NCBI GenBank assembly: GCA_963757335.1
Contig: CAVWRJ010000004.1
Span: forward strand, 186,001 to 250,000
DNA: 64,000 bases
Source of the DNA: DASQPA01 sp963757335
GTDB taxonomy: Bacteria; Acidobacteriota; Thermoanaerobaculia; Multivoradales; UBA5704
Direction of reading: 5' to 3'
Each line of letters begins with the position of its first letter. Position 1 is the stretch's first letter. The translations under genes and the position numbers were made by a program. Under the pieces are notes generated by a model. The model searched no databases, was not told the origin of the DNA, and saw nothing but the letters and a program-made list of their open reading frames with translations. Positions 1 to 9,250 of the stretch are shown piece after piece.

Positions 1-1386
1 CGTAGGTCCCCTTGTCCGAGGCGCCGGTGACGATGCCGTCGAAGCTCTGGCCGACCTTCGACTGCAAGAGGAGGGCGGCGGCCGACTTCTGCACCTGGCG
101 CTCGACCTTCTGGGCGGCGTCCTCCTGCTCGGTGCAGTGGGTGGCGAGCTGGCCGAGCTCGTCGGTGCTGTAGGGGATAGGGCGCGCCTGACGAGGGCGG
201 CCTTCAAGAGCCGCTGGGTGAGAATGTCCGGGTAGCGGCGGTTGGGGGCGGTCGAGTGGGAGTAGTTCTTGACTGCCAGACCGAAGTGCCCCGGCGCCTC
301 GGCCCCCGGCGGGTCGACCACGTACTCGCCCGAGCCGAGGAGCTTGACCACCGAGAGCGAGAGGTCGGGGAACTTCTCCGGATCGGCCTGCCGCCGGCGG
401 TCGAGGAACTCCTCCAGGGCCTTGGAGTCCGGATCGGCCGGCAGGCGCTCGCCCAGGGCCTCGGCGAGCTCGACGATCCGCGGCCAGCGCTTGGGGGTGC
501 GCACCACCCGGCGGAGCGAGGGGAAGTTCTTGGCGTCGAGGAAGGTCGCGGTCACCCCGTTCGCCGCGATCATGAAGTCCTCGATCAACTGCTTGGCCCG
601 GTTCGGCGGATCTGCCTTGAGATCGGTGATCTGGCCGTCCGCGAAGACCGCGTGGGGCTCGATCGTCTCCAATTGCAGGGCGCCGCGCTCGACCCGCAGC
701 CGGCGGAGGCGCTGGGCGGCCTCGTCCTGGAGCTTGAGCTGCTCCTCCATGCCCTTCACGGCCGCGGCGGCCTCGGGGAGCGGGCCGTGCCCCTCGATCC
801 AGGGGCCCACCCCGTTGTAGGCGAGCTTCGCCCAGTTGTGGACCATGGCCCGGTAGATCTTGGAGGCCGACACCGAGCCGTCCGCCTCGACCACCATCTC
901 GATGACGACGGCGAGCCGGTCCTGGCCGGCGGCGAGCGAGGTCAGGTCGGTCGAGAGCTTCTCGGGGAGCATGGGGAAGATCGCGGCCGGGGTGTAGACC
1001 GAGGTGGTGTTGACCGCCGCGTGCTTGTCGACTTCGGAGCCCTTGGGCACCAGGGCGTCGACGTCGGCGATCGCGACCTGAACCTTGATGCCACCATCGG
1101 CACCAGGAGCCAGCCTCTCCGCGACCTCCATCTGGTCCAAGTCCATCGAGTCGTCGTTGTCGATCGAGGACCACAGCAGCTGGCGAAGGTCCTCGACCGG
1201 GGCGCCGCCGTCCTTGCCGTCGGCCGGACGGGTGAGGGCGTCGACCTCTTTTTTCTCGCTGGCGGGGAAGTCGGGTTCGAGGCCGCGCTCCTGCATCACG
1301 CGGTGGGCGATGGCCCGGAGGTCTCCCCGGTGGCCATGATCTCCAGAATTTCCTTGATTTCCGTGAGTACCGTGGGCTCCTTGCAT
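1..1386 (-). CDS. RNB-domain exoribonuclease (RNase II/R family), 3' end cut by window edge, one frameshift
   Basis: Predicted 3'-5' hydrolytic exoribonuclease of the RNB family. The minus strand reads from an ATG at 1386. After a His/Gly-rich leader comes the RNB catalytic block, whose Asp cluster IDNDDSMDLDQ carries the metal-binding aspartates of the family. Downstream are the conserved stretches FPMLPEKLSTDLTSL, MIAANGVTATFLDAK and YSHSTAPNRRYPDILTQR. After about residue 400 the frame breaks near 172-180. The family motif TEQEDAAQKVERQV continues in a shifted frame to the window edge. There is no obvious N-terminal cold-shock domain, so it resembles the short RNB proteins rather than full RNase R; a separate rnr lies at 48381-50668. 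The single shift sits next to a G run, so a base-calling indel is as likely as true decay. Confidence 0.85.
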   Translation of the reverse strand, partial: MQGAHGTHGNQGNSGDHGHRGDLRAIAHRVMQERGLEPDFPASEKKEVDALTRPADGKDGGAPVEDLRQLLWSSIDNDDSMDLDQMEVAERLAPGADGGIKVQVAIADVDALVPKGSEVDKHAAVNTTSVYTPAAIFPMLPEKLSTDLTSLAAGQDRLAVVIEMVVEADGSVSASKIYRAMVHNWAKLAYNGVGPWIEGHGPLPEAAAAVKGMEEQLKLQDEAAQRLRRLRVERGALQLETIEPHAVFADGQITDLKADPPNRAKQLIEDFMIAANGVTATFLDAKNFPSLRRVVRTPKRWPRIVELAEALGERLPADPDSKALEEFLDRRRQADPEKFPDLSLSVVKLLGSGEYVVDPPGAEAPGHFGLAVKNYSHSTAPNRRYPDILTQRLLKAALVRRALSPTAPTSSASSPPTAPSRRTPPRRSSARCRSRPPPSSCSRRSARASTASSPAPRTRGPT

Positions 1387-1437
1387 GCTCTGGAGCCTAC
1401 TGGAACTGCCCCTTTAGGGTCAAAGACCGCGCCGCCG

Positions 1438-1526
1438 GGTACTGGTCCGTTTGAATCGAGGACGGGCGACTGGCTGCGCGGAGCGCCCGAGGGAGACCGC
1501 CCGCAGGTTCAAAAGGACCCAGTACC
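1438..1526 (+). repeat. Palindromic intergenic repeat, copy 1
   Basis: First of five copies (others at 5639, 12151, 22920 and 25660). Terminal arms begin GGTACTGG and end CCCAGTACC and pair with each other through the TTTGAA/TTCAAA inner ends. Between them lies the conserved core GAGGACGGGCGACTGG...CGCCCGAGGGAGACCGCCCGCAGG, which itself contains GGGCG/CGCCC pairing options. It sits between the start of the RNB gene and the 3' end of the minus-strand glycosyltransferase, and its right arm supplies that gene's stop codon at 1509-1511. Confidence 0.85.
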
Positions 1527-3353
1527 GACGCCCGAGCGCAGGGCGAGCTGCTCGCCCGGAGAAGGCGCCGGCCCCGGCCGTTGCGGGCCTTCGCAGCCCG
1601 CGTTCTCGCTCGGCGGGCCGGGCTGCCAGGGGAGGGGCACCGTCTCGGCGGTGGCGTCGGCGAGCCGCTGGGGATCGCTCAGGTCATAGAGGTAGACGTA
1701 GACGTTGTCCTCGACCGTCCGCTTGTGGGTGGGGATCTCGACCGCGTCGAGCCGCACCCCGATCCGGTCCAGATAGGCGACGATCGCCTCGCGCTCGCCG
1801 AGATGGGGGAGGGCGTGCGAAAAGAGCACCCAGACCCGCTTCCTGCCGCGGAGGGGATCGAGCTCGCGGAGGTACGAGCGGCGGTCGGGGAAGTGGCAGC
1901 CGCCGAGGAGGTAGTCGCCCCTGGTGAGGCCGTAGAGGGGACCGTAGTAGCGGACCGCCTGCTCGGCGGCATAGTAGACGTACACCGTATCCCCCGGCTG
2001 GCGGCGCGCCTGGAAGTGGGCGAGCATCGGCCGGCTCTCCTCGATCCGATAGACCGGCGGATTGGAGACCAGGGTCTGGACGGGGGGGTAGCCGGCGGCG
2101 AGCAGCAGGAGAACCCGGGCGGCGCGGTACCGGGGAGGGAGGGCGCGGCGGACCGCTTCCAGGCCGGCGGCCAGGGAGAGAAGGACGGCCGGGATCAGGA
2201 AGGCGATGAGCCGCCCCCGGAACGGGTACTGGTGGAAGACGGCGGCGAGGAAGGTGACCGCGCCGGGCCCGGCGAGGAGGAGGGCCACCTCCCGCCGCTG
2301 CCGCCAGAGGATGGCGAAGCCGAGGACCATCATCACTAGATAGAGGAAGGGGGCCTGGTAGGAGAGCGCCTCGTGACCGAGCTCGGCGTGCGCCGCGTCG
2401 CCGAGCCAGCCGACGACCTCCGCCGGGCGAGAGAGCGGCGGCAGGAAGGCGCTCGCCCAGTAGCGCTGCATGAAGGCGTGGGTCGCCGGCCCCATGCCGC
2501 GGAGCGCCGCGAGCGCCGCTGCCGCCCCCCCGGCTCCCCAGAGGGCGAGAGCGCAGGCGAGCGGGAGGAGCGGTCCCCTCCGGCCGGACTCGCGGGCTCG
2601 TACCCCGGCGAGAACGAGGAGCGCTCCGCCCAGACCGGCGAGCATGAGGAGCGCGGAGGTCGAGAACCAGACGGCGAGGCCGCCGGCCACCCCGACCCCC
2701 AGCGCGCGCCGAAGATCCCCCGGCTCGGCCGCGAGATGCAGGGCGAGTAGCCAGAGGAGGAGCGCGACGGCGACGTCGGTCGCGTACGGCTTGACCTCCG
2801 AGCCGTAGAAGATCTGCTCCGGAGCGAGAGCGAAGCAGAAGACGGCGAACGGCCGGGCGAGGCCGCCGAGCGTCCGCTCGGCCAGGCGGACGAAGAGGAG
2901 GAGCGCGGCGAGCGAGCAGAAGAGTGGGAAGAGGCGGAGGACCGGATCGACCTGCCCCGGCACGCCGGCATGGGCGACATGGGCGTGGAGGACGGCCAGA
3001 GCGCGCTCGGCAAGGAGGAACCCCGGAGGCGCCGTCTGCCAGGAGTCGAGCGGCTGGAGGAGGAGGCGCCCCACGGGGCGGGCGAGGACGTTGCGGGCCA
3101 GGGCCAGCTCGTCGAGCCAGAGCGAGGCGCCCCCCAGGAACTGCCAGAGCCGCAGGAGCGCACCCACTGCGGCCAGGGCGAGGAGGAAGGGGCGGGAGGT
3201 GAGGAAGGGCTCGATACCGTCGGTAGGTCCGGGCAGGCCGGTCGGACCGCTTCGACCGCTCAGCCATGCCGCCGGCCCCGGCGAGACCGCCGTCCCACTC
3301 CCGACCCCTGGATCGCTCAGGATCCGGCCCGATCCACCGCGTGTCAATTGCAT
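1509..3353 (-). CDS. Polytopic membrane glycosyltransferase (GT39/ArnT-like fold)
   Basis: About 614 residues. It has a string of hydrophobic helices and, after the first one, the motif WLDELALARN. An acidic residue in that first extramembrane loop is typical of dolichyl-phosphate-mannose protein mannosyltransferase and ArnT-type enzymes, which move sugars from lipid carriers. A soluble C-terminal third (YVYYAAEQAVRYYGPLYG onward) follows the last helix. The start chosen is ATG 3353. An ATG at 3401 would add 16 residues, and neither has a strong ribosome-binding site; the first 40-50 residues are Gly/Pro-rich. The last residues (GVGTGSF) are read from palindromic repeat copy 1, so the native C-terminus may have been altered by that element. 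Acceptor and donor cannot be told from sequence. Confidence 0.7.
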   Translation of the reverse strand: MQLTRGGSGRILSDPGVGSGTAVSPGPAAWLSGRSGPTGLPGPTDGIEPFLTSRPFLLALAAVGALLRLWQFLGGASLWLDELALARNVLARPVGRLLLQPLDSWQTAPPGFLLAERALAVLHAHVAHAGVPGQVDPVLRLFPLFCSLAALLLFVRLAERTLGGLARPFAVFCFALAPEQIFYGSEVKPYATDVAVALLLWLLALHLAAEPGDLRRALGVGVAGGLAVWFSTSALLMLAGLGGALLVLAGVRARESGRRGPLLPLACALALWGAGGAAAALAALRGMGPATHAFMQRYWASAFLPPLSRPAEVVGWLGDAAHAELGHEALSYQAPFLYLVMMVLGFAILWRQRREVALLLAGPGAVTFLAAVFHQYPFRGRLIAFLIPAVLLSLAAGLEAVRRALPPRYRAARVLLLLAAGYPPVQTLVSNPPVYRIEESRPMLAHFQARRQPGDTVYVYYAAEQAVRYYGPLYGLTRGDYLLGGCHFPDRRSYLRELDPLRGRKRVWVLFSHALPHLGEREAIVAYLDRIGVRLDAVEIPTHKRTVEDNVYVYLYDLSDPQRLADATAETVPLPWQPGPPSENAGCEGPQRPGPAPSPGEQLALRSGVGTGSF

Positions 3354-3559
3354 GAGAACCTGGCCGCGCCCTGAATGCCGCGGCCCCGGTTCGTTCTGCA
3401 ATCGGTAGACCGATTTGCCTTTATTCGCCTTTCTTTACTTTTTCTTGACGTCCGAGCGTTCTCGCCTGGGCCAAAGCCTGTGAGAGGGGCTTCAGCGCTC
3501 ACAGCCGCGGGAAATGTAACAAGGCTCGTTATCCGGGACCAGGCTTGGAATCTACCTGC

Positions 3560-4048
3560 TCACCCGAATTCGTCGTGCCCGCGGGTTGACAGAGTACCAT
3601 AGGTAACGGTGCCCTCCACCGTCACCGCGAGTGTCCCTTCCCAGGAAATCGTACAGGAACCGCTTGTGTAGCTGCCGGCGGGAATGGAGGGGCAGGGGTA
3701 GAGCTCTTCAGCAGAATAGCGCTCGTGGCACGTGCAGCCCTGCTCGCAGGAGATCCTGCGTACCGGATGGCCGCAGCGGCCGTCGGTGATCTGCCGAACG
3801 AGATCTCCCAAGGAACAGCCGCCGCTGACATGGATATGTCCAGTAAAGGAGTAAGAGTAGGTCGCCCTTCCCGGGTTGCTGCATTGAGTGCCGCAGGCTG
3901 CGGGAATGGATTCGTCCGGGAAGTCGGTGACTTCAACCGTCGATGTTCCTGACCCAACTTCAGGGGATCCGGCATCTTGAGCACGGGTACCTTGAGCCGA
4001 GATGAGGAACAGGCTGAGGGCCAGTCCGATGAGAGGTACGGTTCGCAT
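3560..4048 (-). CDS. Secreted cysteine-rich protein of unknown function
   Basis: 162 residues. A clear Sec signal peptide (MRTVPLIGLALSLFLISAQGT, Ala-x-Ala-type cleavage near residue 24) precedes a Cys-rich mature region (AACGTQCSN, GGCSLGDLV, CEQGCTCHERY, YPCPS, GSCTISW). The paired cysteines suggest disulfides formed outside the cytoplasm. A good GGAGAGGAG ribosome-binding site lies just before ATG 4048. The C-terminal part is rich in Thr/Val beta-strand-like sequence. No family recognised. It is separated by about 100 bp from the larger secreted protein upstream and shares its direction, so the two may be expressed together. Confidence 0.6.
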   Translation of the reverse strand: MRTVPLIGLALSLFLISAQGTRAQDAGSPEVGSGTSTVEVTDFPDESIPAACGTQCSNPGRATYSYSFTGHIHVSGGCSLGDLVRQITDGRCGHPVRRISCEQGCTCHERYSAEELYPCPSIPAGSYTSGSCTISWEGTLAVTVEGTVTYGTLSTRGHDEFG

Positions 4049-4148
4049 GGCTTCTCCTCTCCTTGTAAGTTCAACAGCGTTTCAGGCGCGGTTCAATGTA
4101 GCCGATTCTACGCTTAAGTCGAAATCGGTTGGAGACGGCTGTCTGCGC

Positions 4149-5570
4149 CTACTGGAAGTATCCATTCACGTCGAGCACCAAATTCAAGAACGCCGAGCCG
4201 ACGAAGCTCTGTACGGCGAGGGTGCCGGTGCCGGAGGAGGAGAGCATCAGGATGGCGTTGTTGGTGCGGGTCTGGCCGGCCGAGAAGTTGAGGGCGGCGG
4301 CGTTGGGGGCCTGGGCGTTGCCGGGGAAGAAGCGGATGTGGCCCGCCTGGGGGGCCGCGACGACGGTGAGGTTCACCGCCACCGCCTTGGCCGAGGCGGG
4401 AATGCCGCAGGGCCCGGCGATTCCGGCGACCGGGAGCACCCGCTGGGCTCCGGGCGGGAGGGCCGGCCCGCCGGTGGGGCCGCTCAAGTTCCGGGTATCG
4501 AGGAGGCGACAGGGGGGGAGGGTGTAGAACTGGAGCGGGCCGACCGCGGTGGCGACCGGCGGCTGCCAGCCGGGCTGGATGACCTCGAAGTCGCTCGCCT
4601 TGAGGCCCGAAAAGGCGGGGTTCAGCACACCGTTGTCCCAGCGGGTGTCGTAGGCGCCCTGGATGTAGAGGTCGCTGCCGTTGTCGGCGTCGATCAGTCC
4701 GTAGGTCTTCATCGCCTGAAAGATCTTCTGCACGTAGGCGGGGAGGGTGGGAGAGAGGATGGTGCTCGCCTTGAGGCGCAGTCGGGTCCCCAGGGGCGGC
4801 GCTCCGGCGCGCGAGCCGGCGTCGTGCGAGGCGGGGTAGACGTAGCCGTTCGAGTCGCGCACCGTGAAGCGGAGGGCGTGACGGATGGGGCTGGGGCCGA
4901 AGACCTCGTCGTAACGGAGGAGCCCGGGGAGAATGGCGAGGCCGGCGGCGTCGGCGCTCGTCCAGGTGTCCGGCCGCCGGGCGTCGCTGTCGAGCGAGTA
5001 GATGGCGCCCGAGCCCGCCTCCCAGCGGACGCCGGTCCAGTGGGCGTGGTAGAGCTCGTAGAGGATGCGGTTGTCGCGGTCGACGATCAGCATGTGATGG
5101 TCGCCCGAGGCCCCGCCGCCCGGATCGCCCCCCTCGATCCACTTGCCCTGGGTTCTGGCCTCGACCGGGATGGGATAGCCGGGCGGCCGGCCGGGGGCGT
5201 TGTGGTCGCTCTGGTCGTCGAACTCGACGAAGGTCACCGTCTCGAGCGGCTGGGTGCCGGGGACGGAAATGTAGACCATCCCATAGATGGCGGTCGAGGT
5301 CGGATCGGAGGGATCGACGTCGCCCCCGAAGTCCGGATGGAGCCCCCGGGTCGGGCCGATGAAGTTGAGATAGGTGGCGCCGTTCACGAGGTCGAGCGGC
5401 GCCCCGCTGATGTCCACGTTCCACCAGTTGTCCGGTGGGAAGAGAGGGGAGAGGGCGGTGAGGTCCCCACCCCGCTGGACTTGCGCCAGGGCGGCGGAGG
5501 CCGCGAGGGTCAGGGCGAGAACGGCGGTGGAAATCGAGACGACGGTGCGCGGCCACAGGCTCCCGGACAT
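4149..5570 (-). CDS. Large secreted protein with C-terminal CRLLDTR-type domain
   Basis: 473 residues. The N-terminal signal peptide ends near SAALAQ. The main body (residues 40-330) carries the blocks FPPDNWWNVDISGAP, GDHHMLIVDRDNRILYELYHAH, LPGLLRYDEVFGPSPIRHALRF and MKTYGLIDADNGSDLYI, a conserved arrangement I recall only from uncharacterised secreted bacterial proteins. Residues about 350-473 form a separate beta-rich domain (FYTLPPCRLLDTRN to LDVNGYFQ) that recurs at the C-termini of many secreted proteins in Acidobacteriota-like genomes, perhaps for surface display or carbohydrate contact. GGGGGAGG precedes the start. Enzymatic activity cannot be inferred. Confidence 0.65.
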   Translation of the reverse strand: MSGSLWPRTVVSISTAVLALTLAASAALAQVQRGGDLTALSPLFPPDNWWNVDISGAPLDLVNGATYLNFIGPTRGLHPDFGGDVDPSDPTSTAIYGMVYISVPGTQPLETVTFVEFDDQSDHNAPGRPPGYPIPVEARTQGKWIEGGDPGGGASGDHHMLIVDRDNRILYELYHAHWTGVRWEAGSGAIYSLDSDARRPDTWTSADAAGLAILPGLLRYDEVFGPSPIRHALRFTVRDSNGYVYPASHDAGSRAGAPPLGTRLRLKASTILSPTLPAYVQKIFQAMKTYGLIDADNGSDLYIQGAYDTRWDNGVLNPAFSGLKASDFEVIQPGWQPPVATAVGPLQFYTLPPCRLLDTRNLSGPTGGPALPPGAQRVLPVAGIAGPCGIPASAKAVAVNLTVVAAPQAGHIRFFPGNAQAPNAAALNFSAGQTRTNNAILMLSSSGTGTLAVQSFVGSAFLNLVLDVNGYFQ

Positions 5571-5638
5571 GGGACCTCCCCCTCGTGAGCACGAGCTTAT
5601 TGAAGCTGAACTATGTTAGCACGACGTTCGGTGGGGGA

Positions 5639-5730
5639 GGTACTGGGTCAGTTTGAAGTCCGAGGACGGGCGACTGGCTGCGCGGAGCGCCCGAAGGAGA
5701 CCGCCCGCAGGTTCAAAATGACCCCGTACC
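5639..5730 (+). repeat. Palindromic intergenic repeat, copy 2
   Basis: Same core as copy 1 (GAGGACGGGCGACTGG, CGCCCGAAGGAGACCG, CCCGCAGG). The arms are GGTACTGGGTCAGTTTGAA and TTCAAAATGACCCCGTACC. Compared with copies 1, 3 and 4, the inner arm base pair is A-T instead of C-G on both sides, a compensatory change. It lies between the start of the secreted protein at 4149-5570 and the 3' end of msrB, 50 bp beyond the msrB stop. Confidence 0.85.
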
Positions 5731-5779
5731 GCGGGGAGGTCCGGCCCCGCCTGGAGCCGGACCTCGTCGATTCGGAAGG

Positions 5780-6202
<423 letters not shown>

Positions 6203-6220
6203 CGATTTAAATCCTCCCTC

Positions 6221-6775
6221 TTACTTCGTGGGCTCGAATTTGAGGGCGCCCGAGTTCATGCAGTAGCGCAGGTGGGTGGGTGCCGGGCCGTCGTCGAAGA
6301 CGTGGCCGAGGTGACCGCCGCAGCGGCTGCAGAGCACCTCGGTCCGCTCCACCCCCAGGGTGCTGTCGGTCTTGGTGACGACGCTCTGCGGCGAGAACGG
6401 CTGCCAGAAGCTCGGCCAGCCGGTGCCGGACTCGAACTTGGTGTCCGAGCTGAAGAGGAGCTGGCCGCAGGCGGCGCAGCGGTAGACCCCCTTGGCGTGA
6501 TTGTGGAGGAGCGAGCCCGAGCCGGCGAACTCGGTCCCCGCCTTACGGAGGATGCGGTACTGCTCGGAGGTGAGGACCTTCTTCCACTCGTCGTCGCTCC
6601 TGACGATCTTGTCGGTGTAGACGGTGAGCCCTCCCGAGGGGGGCGTCGGGGCGGCGGCCGCATGGGCGGCCGGCTGCGGTGCGGCGCTGGTGCCGGCGGT
6701 GCCGGCGGTAAGGCCTGCGGCGGCCAGGGCCAGGAAGGCCAGGGTGGCGACCGTGAGCCAGAGTGTGCGTTTCAT
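6221..6775 (-). CDS. msrB: Peptide-methionine (R)-S-oxide reductase, exported
   Basis: 184 residues. A 30-residue signal peptide (MKRTLWLTVATLAFLALAAA) and an Ala/Pro linker precede a complete MsrB domain: CAACGQLLFSSDTKFESG, TGWPSFWQPF, CSRCGGHLGHVFDDG and catalytic YCMNSG. The product is expected in the periplasm or anchored to the membrane, repairing oxidised envelope proteins. It is the first gene of a two-gene msrB unit, and the downstream copy lacks the signal. The two domains are clearly homologous, so the unit probably arose by duplication and retargeting. An electron donor such as an MsrQ/PilB-like thioredoxin domain is not encoded next to it. Confidence 0.93.
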   Translation of the reverse strand: MKRTLWLTVATLAFLALAAAGLTAGTAGTSAAPQPAAHAAAAPTPPSGGLTVYTDKIVRSDDEWKKVLTSEQYRILRKAGTEFAGSGSLLHNHAKGVYRCAACGQLLFSSDTKFESGTGWPSFWQPFSPQSVVTKTDSTLGVERTEVLCSRCGGHLGHVFDDGPAPTHLRYCMNSGALKFEPTK

Positions 6776-6837
6776 GGTGTCATTTCTCCTTTTCTACTCC
6801 ACAAGAGAGTACGGCCCCGGCGGCCGGATGGATGGAA

Positions 6838-7266
6838 TCAGGCGTCTTCAGGCAGCCCGGCCAGTCGCCTGAAGGGGCCGCGCACCGCCTCGGGGGCGCG
6901 GGAGGGACGGCCGGTGGCGCGCTCGACCCAGATGTGGTCGGTCGCCCCGGTGGCGAGGAGCTCCTCGCCCCTTCTCACCTCGTAGGCGAAGCGCAGGCCG
7001 CGGCTCGCCAGGCGCTCCCCCCAGCAGGCCACCTGGACGATGTCGCCGTAGCGGGCGGGCTTGCGGTAGCGCGCCTCGACCCCGGTCACCATGAGGAAGT
7101 AGCCCATCGCCTCGATGGCCGCATAGTGGAAGCCGGAGAGGGCGCAGAGCCGGGTCCTCGCGAGCTCGAACCAGACCACGTAGTTGGCATGATGGACCAC
7201 CCCCATCTGATCGGTCTCCGCATAGCGGACCTCGATCTCGGTCTCACAACGGATCGGTTCGCTCAA
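6838..7266 (-). CDS. Acyl-CoA thioesterase, 4-hydroxybenzoyl-CoA thioesterase (YbgC-like) hotdog family
   Basis: 142 residues, typical for a single hotdog domain. The N-terminal signature RYAETDQMGVVHHANYVVWFE contains the catalytic Asp followed by the HxNY element of the 4HBT/YbgC group, which hydrolyses acyl-CoA thioesters. The rest (ARYRKPARYGDIVQVACW, DHIWVERATGRPSRAP) fits the fold. The start overlaps the end of the upstream glycosyltransferase by 23 bp, so the two are probably co-transcribed. Substrate chain length cannot be judged. In Proteobacteria ybgC sits with tol-pal; that context is absent here. Confidence 0.85.
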   Translation of the reverse strand: MSEPIRCETEIEVRYAETDQMGVVHHANYVVWFELARTRLCALSGFHYAAIEAMGYFLMVTGVEARYRKPARYGDIVQVACWGERLASRGLRFAYEVRRGEELLATGATDHIWVERATGRPSRAPEAVRGPFRRLAGLPEDA

Positions 7267-8035
7267 CTGGTCGCTCCCTTCTCCCGGCTCTCCCGGCTGC
7301 TCCCCGGCTACCCCGGCTGTACCGGAGGACCGTCCAGAGGATCTTATAGCCGGCGCGGACCGTCCCTTGAAGGGTGCCGGTGATCTTCGACACCCCCACC
7401 CGGCGGCGGTAGCGGACCGGCACCTCGGTCACCCGGAGGCCATGGCGGAGGGCTTTGACCTGCATCTCCGCCGTCCAGCCGAAGTCGGGATCGGACATCG
7501 AGAGCCGTTCGAGCGCCTCCCAGCGGGCGGCGCGGAAGGGCCCGAGGTCGGTGTAGCGGTGGCCGTAGAGGAGGCGGATCAGGAGGCAGGCGACGAGATT
7601 CCCGGCCCGCGCCTGAGGGAGGAGGGCGCCGCGCTCGTGTTTCCCGGAGACCCGGGAGCCGATGACCAGGTCGGCGGTGCCGGCCAACAGGGGAGCGAGG
7701 AGGAGGGGGAGCTCCTCGGGATGGTCCGAGTAGTCGGCGTCGACGAAGGCGACGATCGTCGGGGGATCGTTCGCCCGCAGATGGGCGAGACCGGCGAGGC
7801 AGGCGCTGCCGTAGCCGCGGCGGGCGGCGGGCACCACTACCGCGCCCCCCTCTCGCGCCACCCGCGCCGTCCCGTCGGCCGAGCCGTTGTCCGCCACCAC
7901 CACCCGCCGGACGGGGGGGTGCGGCAGGGCAGCGAGGACGAAGGGGAGGGAGGCCTCCTCGTCGAGCGCCGGGATGACGACGTCGACGGTGGTGGCCGCC
8001 GGGGCCGCCGGGGGCGCTTTGAGCGCTTTGGACAC
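7244..8035 (-). CDS. Family 2 glycosyltransferase (dolichyl-phosphate sugar synthase-like)
   Basis: 263 residues with the GT-A fold motifs of GT2: DVVIPALDEEASLPFVL at the N-terminus, NGSADGTARVA for nucleotide binding and FVDADYSDHPEEL as the metal-binding DxD-type element. YTDLGPFRAARW and FGWTAEMQVKAL match the acceptor-side blocks of the DPM1/GtrB-like branch that loads sugars onto polyprenyl phosphate. There are no clear transmembrane helices beyond the C-terminal basic tail, so it is probably peripheral on the inner membrane. It overlaps the thioesterase gene downstream. It could supply a lipid-linked sugar to membrane transferases such as the one at 1509-3353 (inference). Confidence 0.85.
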   Translation of the reverse strand: MSKALKAPPAAPAATTVDVVIPALDEEASLPFVLAALPHPPVRRVVVADNGSADGTARVAREGGAVVVPAARRGYGSACLAGLAHLRANDPPTIVAFVDADYSDHPEELPLLLAPLLAGTADLVIGSRVSGKHERGALLPQARAGNLVACLLIRLLYGHRYTDLGPFRAARWEALERLSMSDPDFGWTAEMQVKALRHGLRVTEVPVRYRRRVGVSKITGTLQGTVRAGYKILWTVLRYSRGSRGAAGRAGRRERPVERTDPL

Positions 8036-8062
8036 GGGCGGATTTTATGCCATGCTCTTAAG

Positions 8063-8695
8063 ATGCGCGTGACACGCCTGATCCCGTCCCTGTTCCTCGC
8101 CGTGACGTCAGCGATGGCCGCTCCTGGGTGGGCCGCCACCCCGCCGGCCGTCAAACCTGCCGGCACCCCGCTGACGACTCCGCCCGCCGCGCCGGCCCCG
8201 CCGGCCCCGCCCGCCAGCACCGCCCGCCGGATCGAGCTGATCGGGCCCGACGGCCAGGTCTTCCCCTACAGCGTCGAGATCCCCGCCGACTGGCAGGTGC
8301 TCCCGGACACCGAGAAGAAGGGCCTGTGGCTGGCCCCGGCCGGGGTCGAGCCGGGGAAGGACCCGCGCTCGGTCTTCGTCCGCCCCAGCCCGGCCGACCT
8401 CCGGGACCCGGAGACGACGGTGCGCTCGATCCAGGAGAACGACCAGAAGGACGACACCTGGACGGCGCCGCTCGTCGCCGTGCGCCCGGTGGGAACGACG
8501 GGGAAGACGCGCGGGGTCCTGGTGCAGATGAACAGCGGCAAGGGGGTCTCGGCCCGCAGCCTGCTGGTGTTGAAGCTGCCGGTCGGCGCGACGAGCGTCG
8601 ATCTCATGGGGGTCGCCCCGCCCGCCCTCTTCCCGGCGCTGCGCCCGGCCTACGAGAAGATCCTTTTCTCGGTCCAGCCGGCCGGGACGAAGTGA
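8063..8695 (+). CDS. Exported protein of unknown function
   Basis: 210 residues. The N-terminus is a signal peptide (MRVTRLIPSLFLAVTSAMAA, cleavage after GWA) and is followed by a Pro/Ala linker. The remaining domain (RRIELIGPDGQVFPYSVEIPADWQV to YEKILFSV) looks like the small alpha/beta domains of exported proteins often annotated PsbP- or DUF1795-like, but the match is weak. A -10-like TATGCC lies only about 15 bp upstream of the ATG and no Shine-Dalgarno is seen, so the transcript may have a very short leader. It is divergent from the GT2 gene and runs into the gamma-carbonic-anhydrase gene after 18 bp. Confidence 0.6.
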   Translation: MRVTRLIPSLFLAVTSAMAAPGWAATPPAVKPAGTPLTTPPAAPAPPAPPASTARRIELIGPDGQVFPYSVEIPADWQVLPDTEKKGLWLAPAGVEPGKDPRSVFVRPSPADLRDPETTVRSIQENDQKDDTWTAPLVAVRPVGTTGKTRGVLVQMNSGKGVSARSLLVLKLPVGATSVDLMGVAPPALFPALRPAYEKILFSVQPAGTK

Positions 8696-8713
8696 CGGGA
8701 GCGTAAGGGCGCC

Positions 8714-9250
8714 GTGCCCCTCCACCCCTACCGGGGCCGCCTGCCGCAGCTCGGGAATCGGGTCTGGCTGGCGCCGGGCGCCCACCTGATCGGCGACGTC
8801 ACGGTGGGCGACGACGTCTCCTTCTGGTTCCATACCGTGGCGCGGGGGGACGTCAACTCGATCCGCATCGGGGCGGGGACCAACATTCAGGACGGTTCGG
8901 TGCTCCACGTCACCCACGTCCGGCACCCGCTGGTGATCGGGGCCGGGGTAGTGGTGGGGCACCAGGTCGTCCTCCACGGCTGCACGATCGAGGACGGAGC
9001 GCTCATCGGCATCGGCGCCCGGGTGCTCGACGGCGCGGTGGTCGAGGCCGGAGCGCAGGTGGGGGCGGGAGCGGTGGTGGCGCCCGGCCACCGGGTGCCC
9101 GCCGGGCACCTCGTGCTGGGCATCCCGGCGCGGGTGGTGCGCCCCCTGACCGAGGAGGAGGTGCGGCGGATCGCCGAGACCCGCGACCGCTACATCGCAA
9201 TCAAGGAGGAGTACCGCGCGGCGGACCTTCCGGGAACGGAGATGAGATGA
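8714..9250 (+). CDS. Gamma-class carbonic anhydrase-like hexapeptide-repeat protein
   Basis: 178 residues, GTG start. The protein is a left-handed beta-helix: many hexapeptide steps such as IGDVTVGDDVSFW, IRIGAGTNIQDGSV and IGAGVVVGHQVVLHGCTI. The metal histidines expected in gamma-carbonic anhydrases are present in VLHVTH and GHQVVLHGC. Members of this YrdA/PaaY-like family bind zinc or iron; many have weak or unproven carbonic anhydrase activity. Its TGA stop overlaps the ATG of aspS (ATGA), so the two are translationally coupled. Confidence 0.88.
   Translation: MPLHPYRGRLPQLGNRVWLAPGAHLIGDVTVGDDVSFWFHTVARGDVNSIRIGAGTNIQDGSVLHVTHVRHPLVIGAGVVVGHQVVLHGCTIEDGALIGIGARVLDGAVVEAGAQVGAGAVVAPGHRVPAGHLVLGIPARVVRPLTEEEVRRIAETRDRYIAIKEEYRAADLPGTEMR

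Noticed and set aside
4002..5588. Long plus-strand open frame opposite the secreted protein
   Set aside because: It is antisense to a gene with a signal peptide and conserved domains; its Gly/Arg/Val-rich product is what a GC-rich complement gives.
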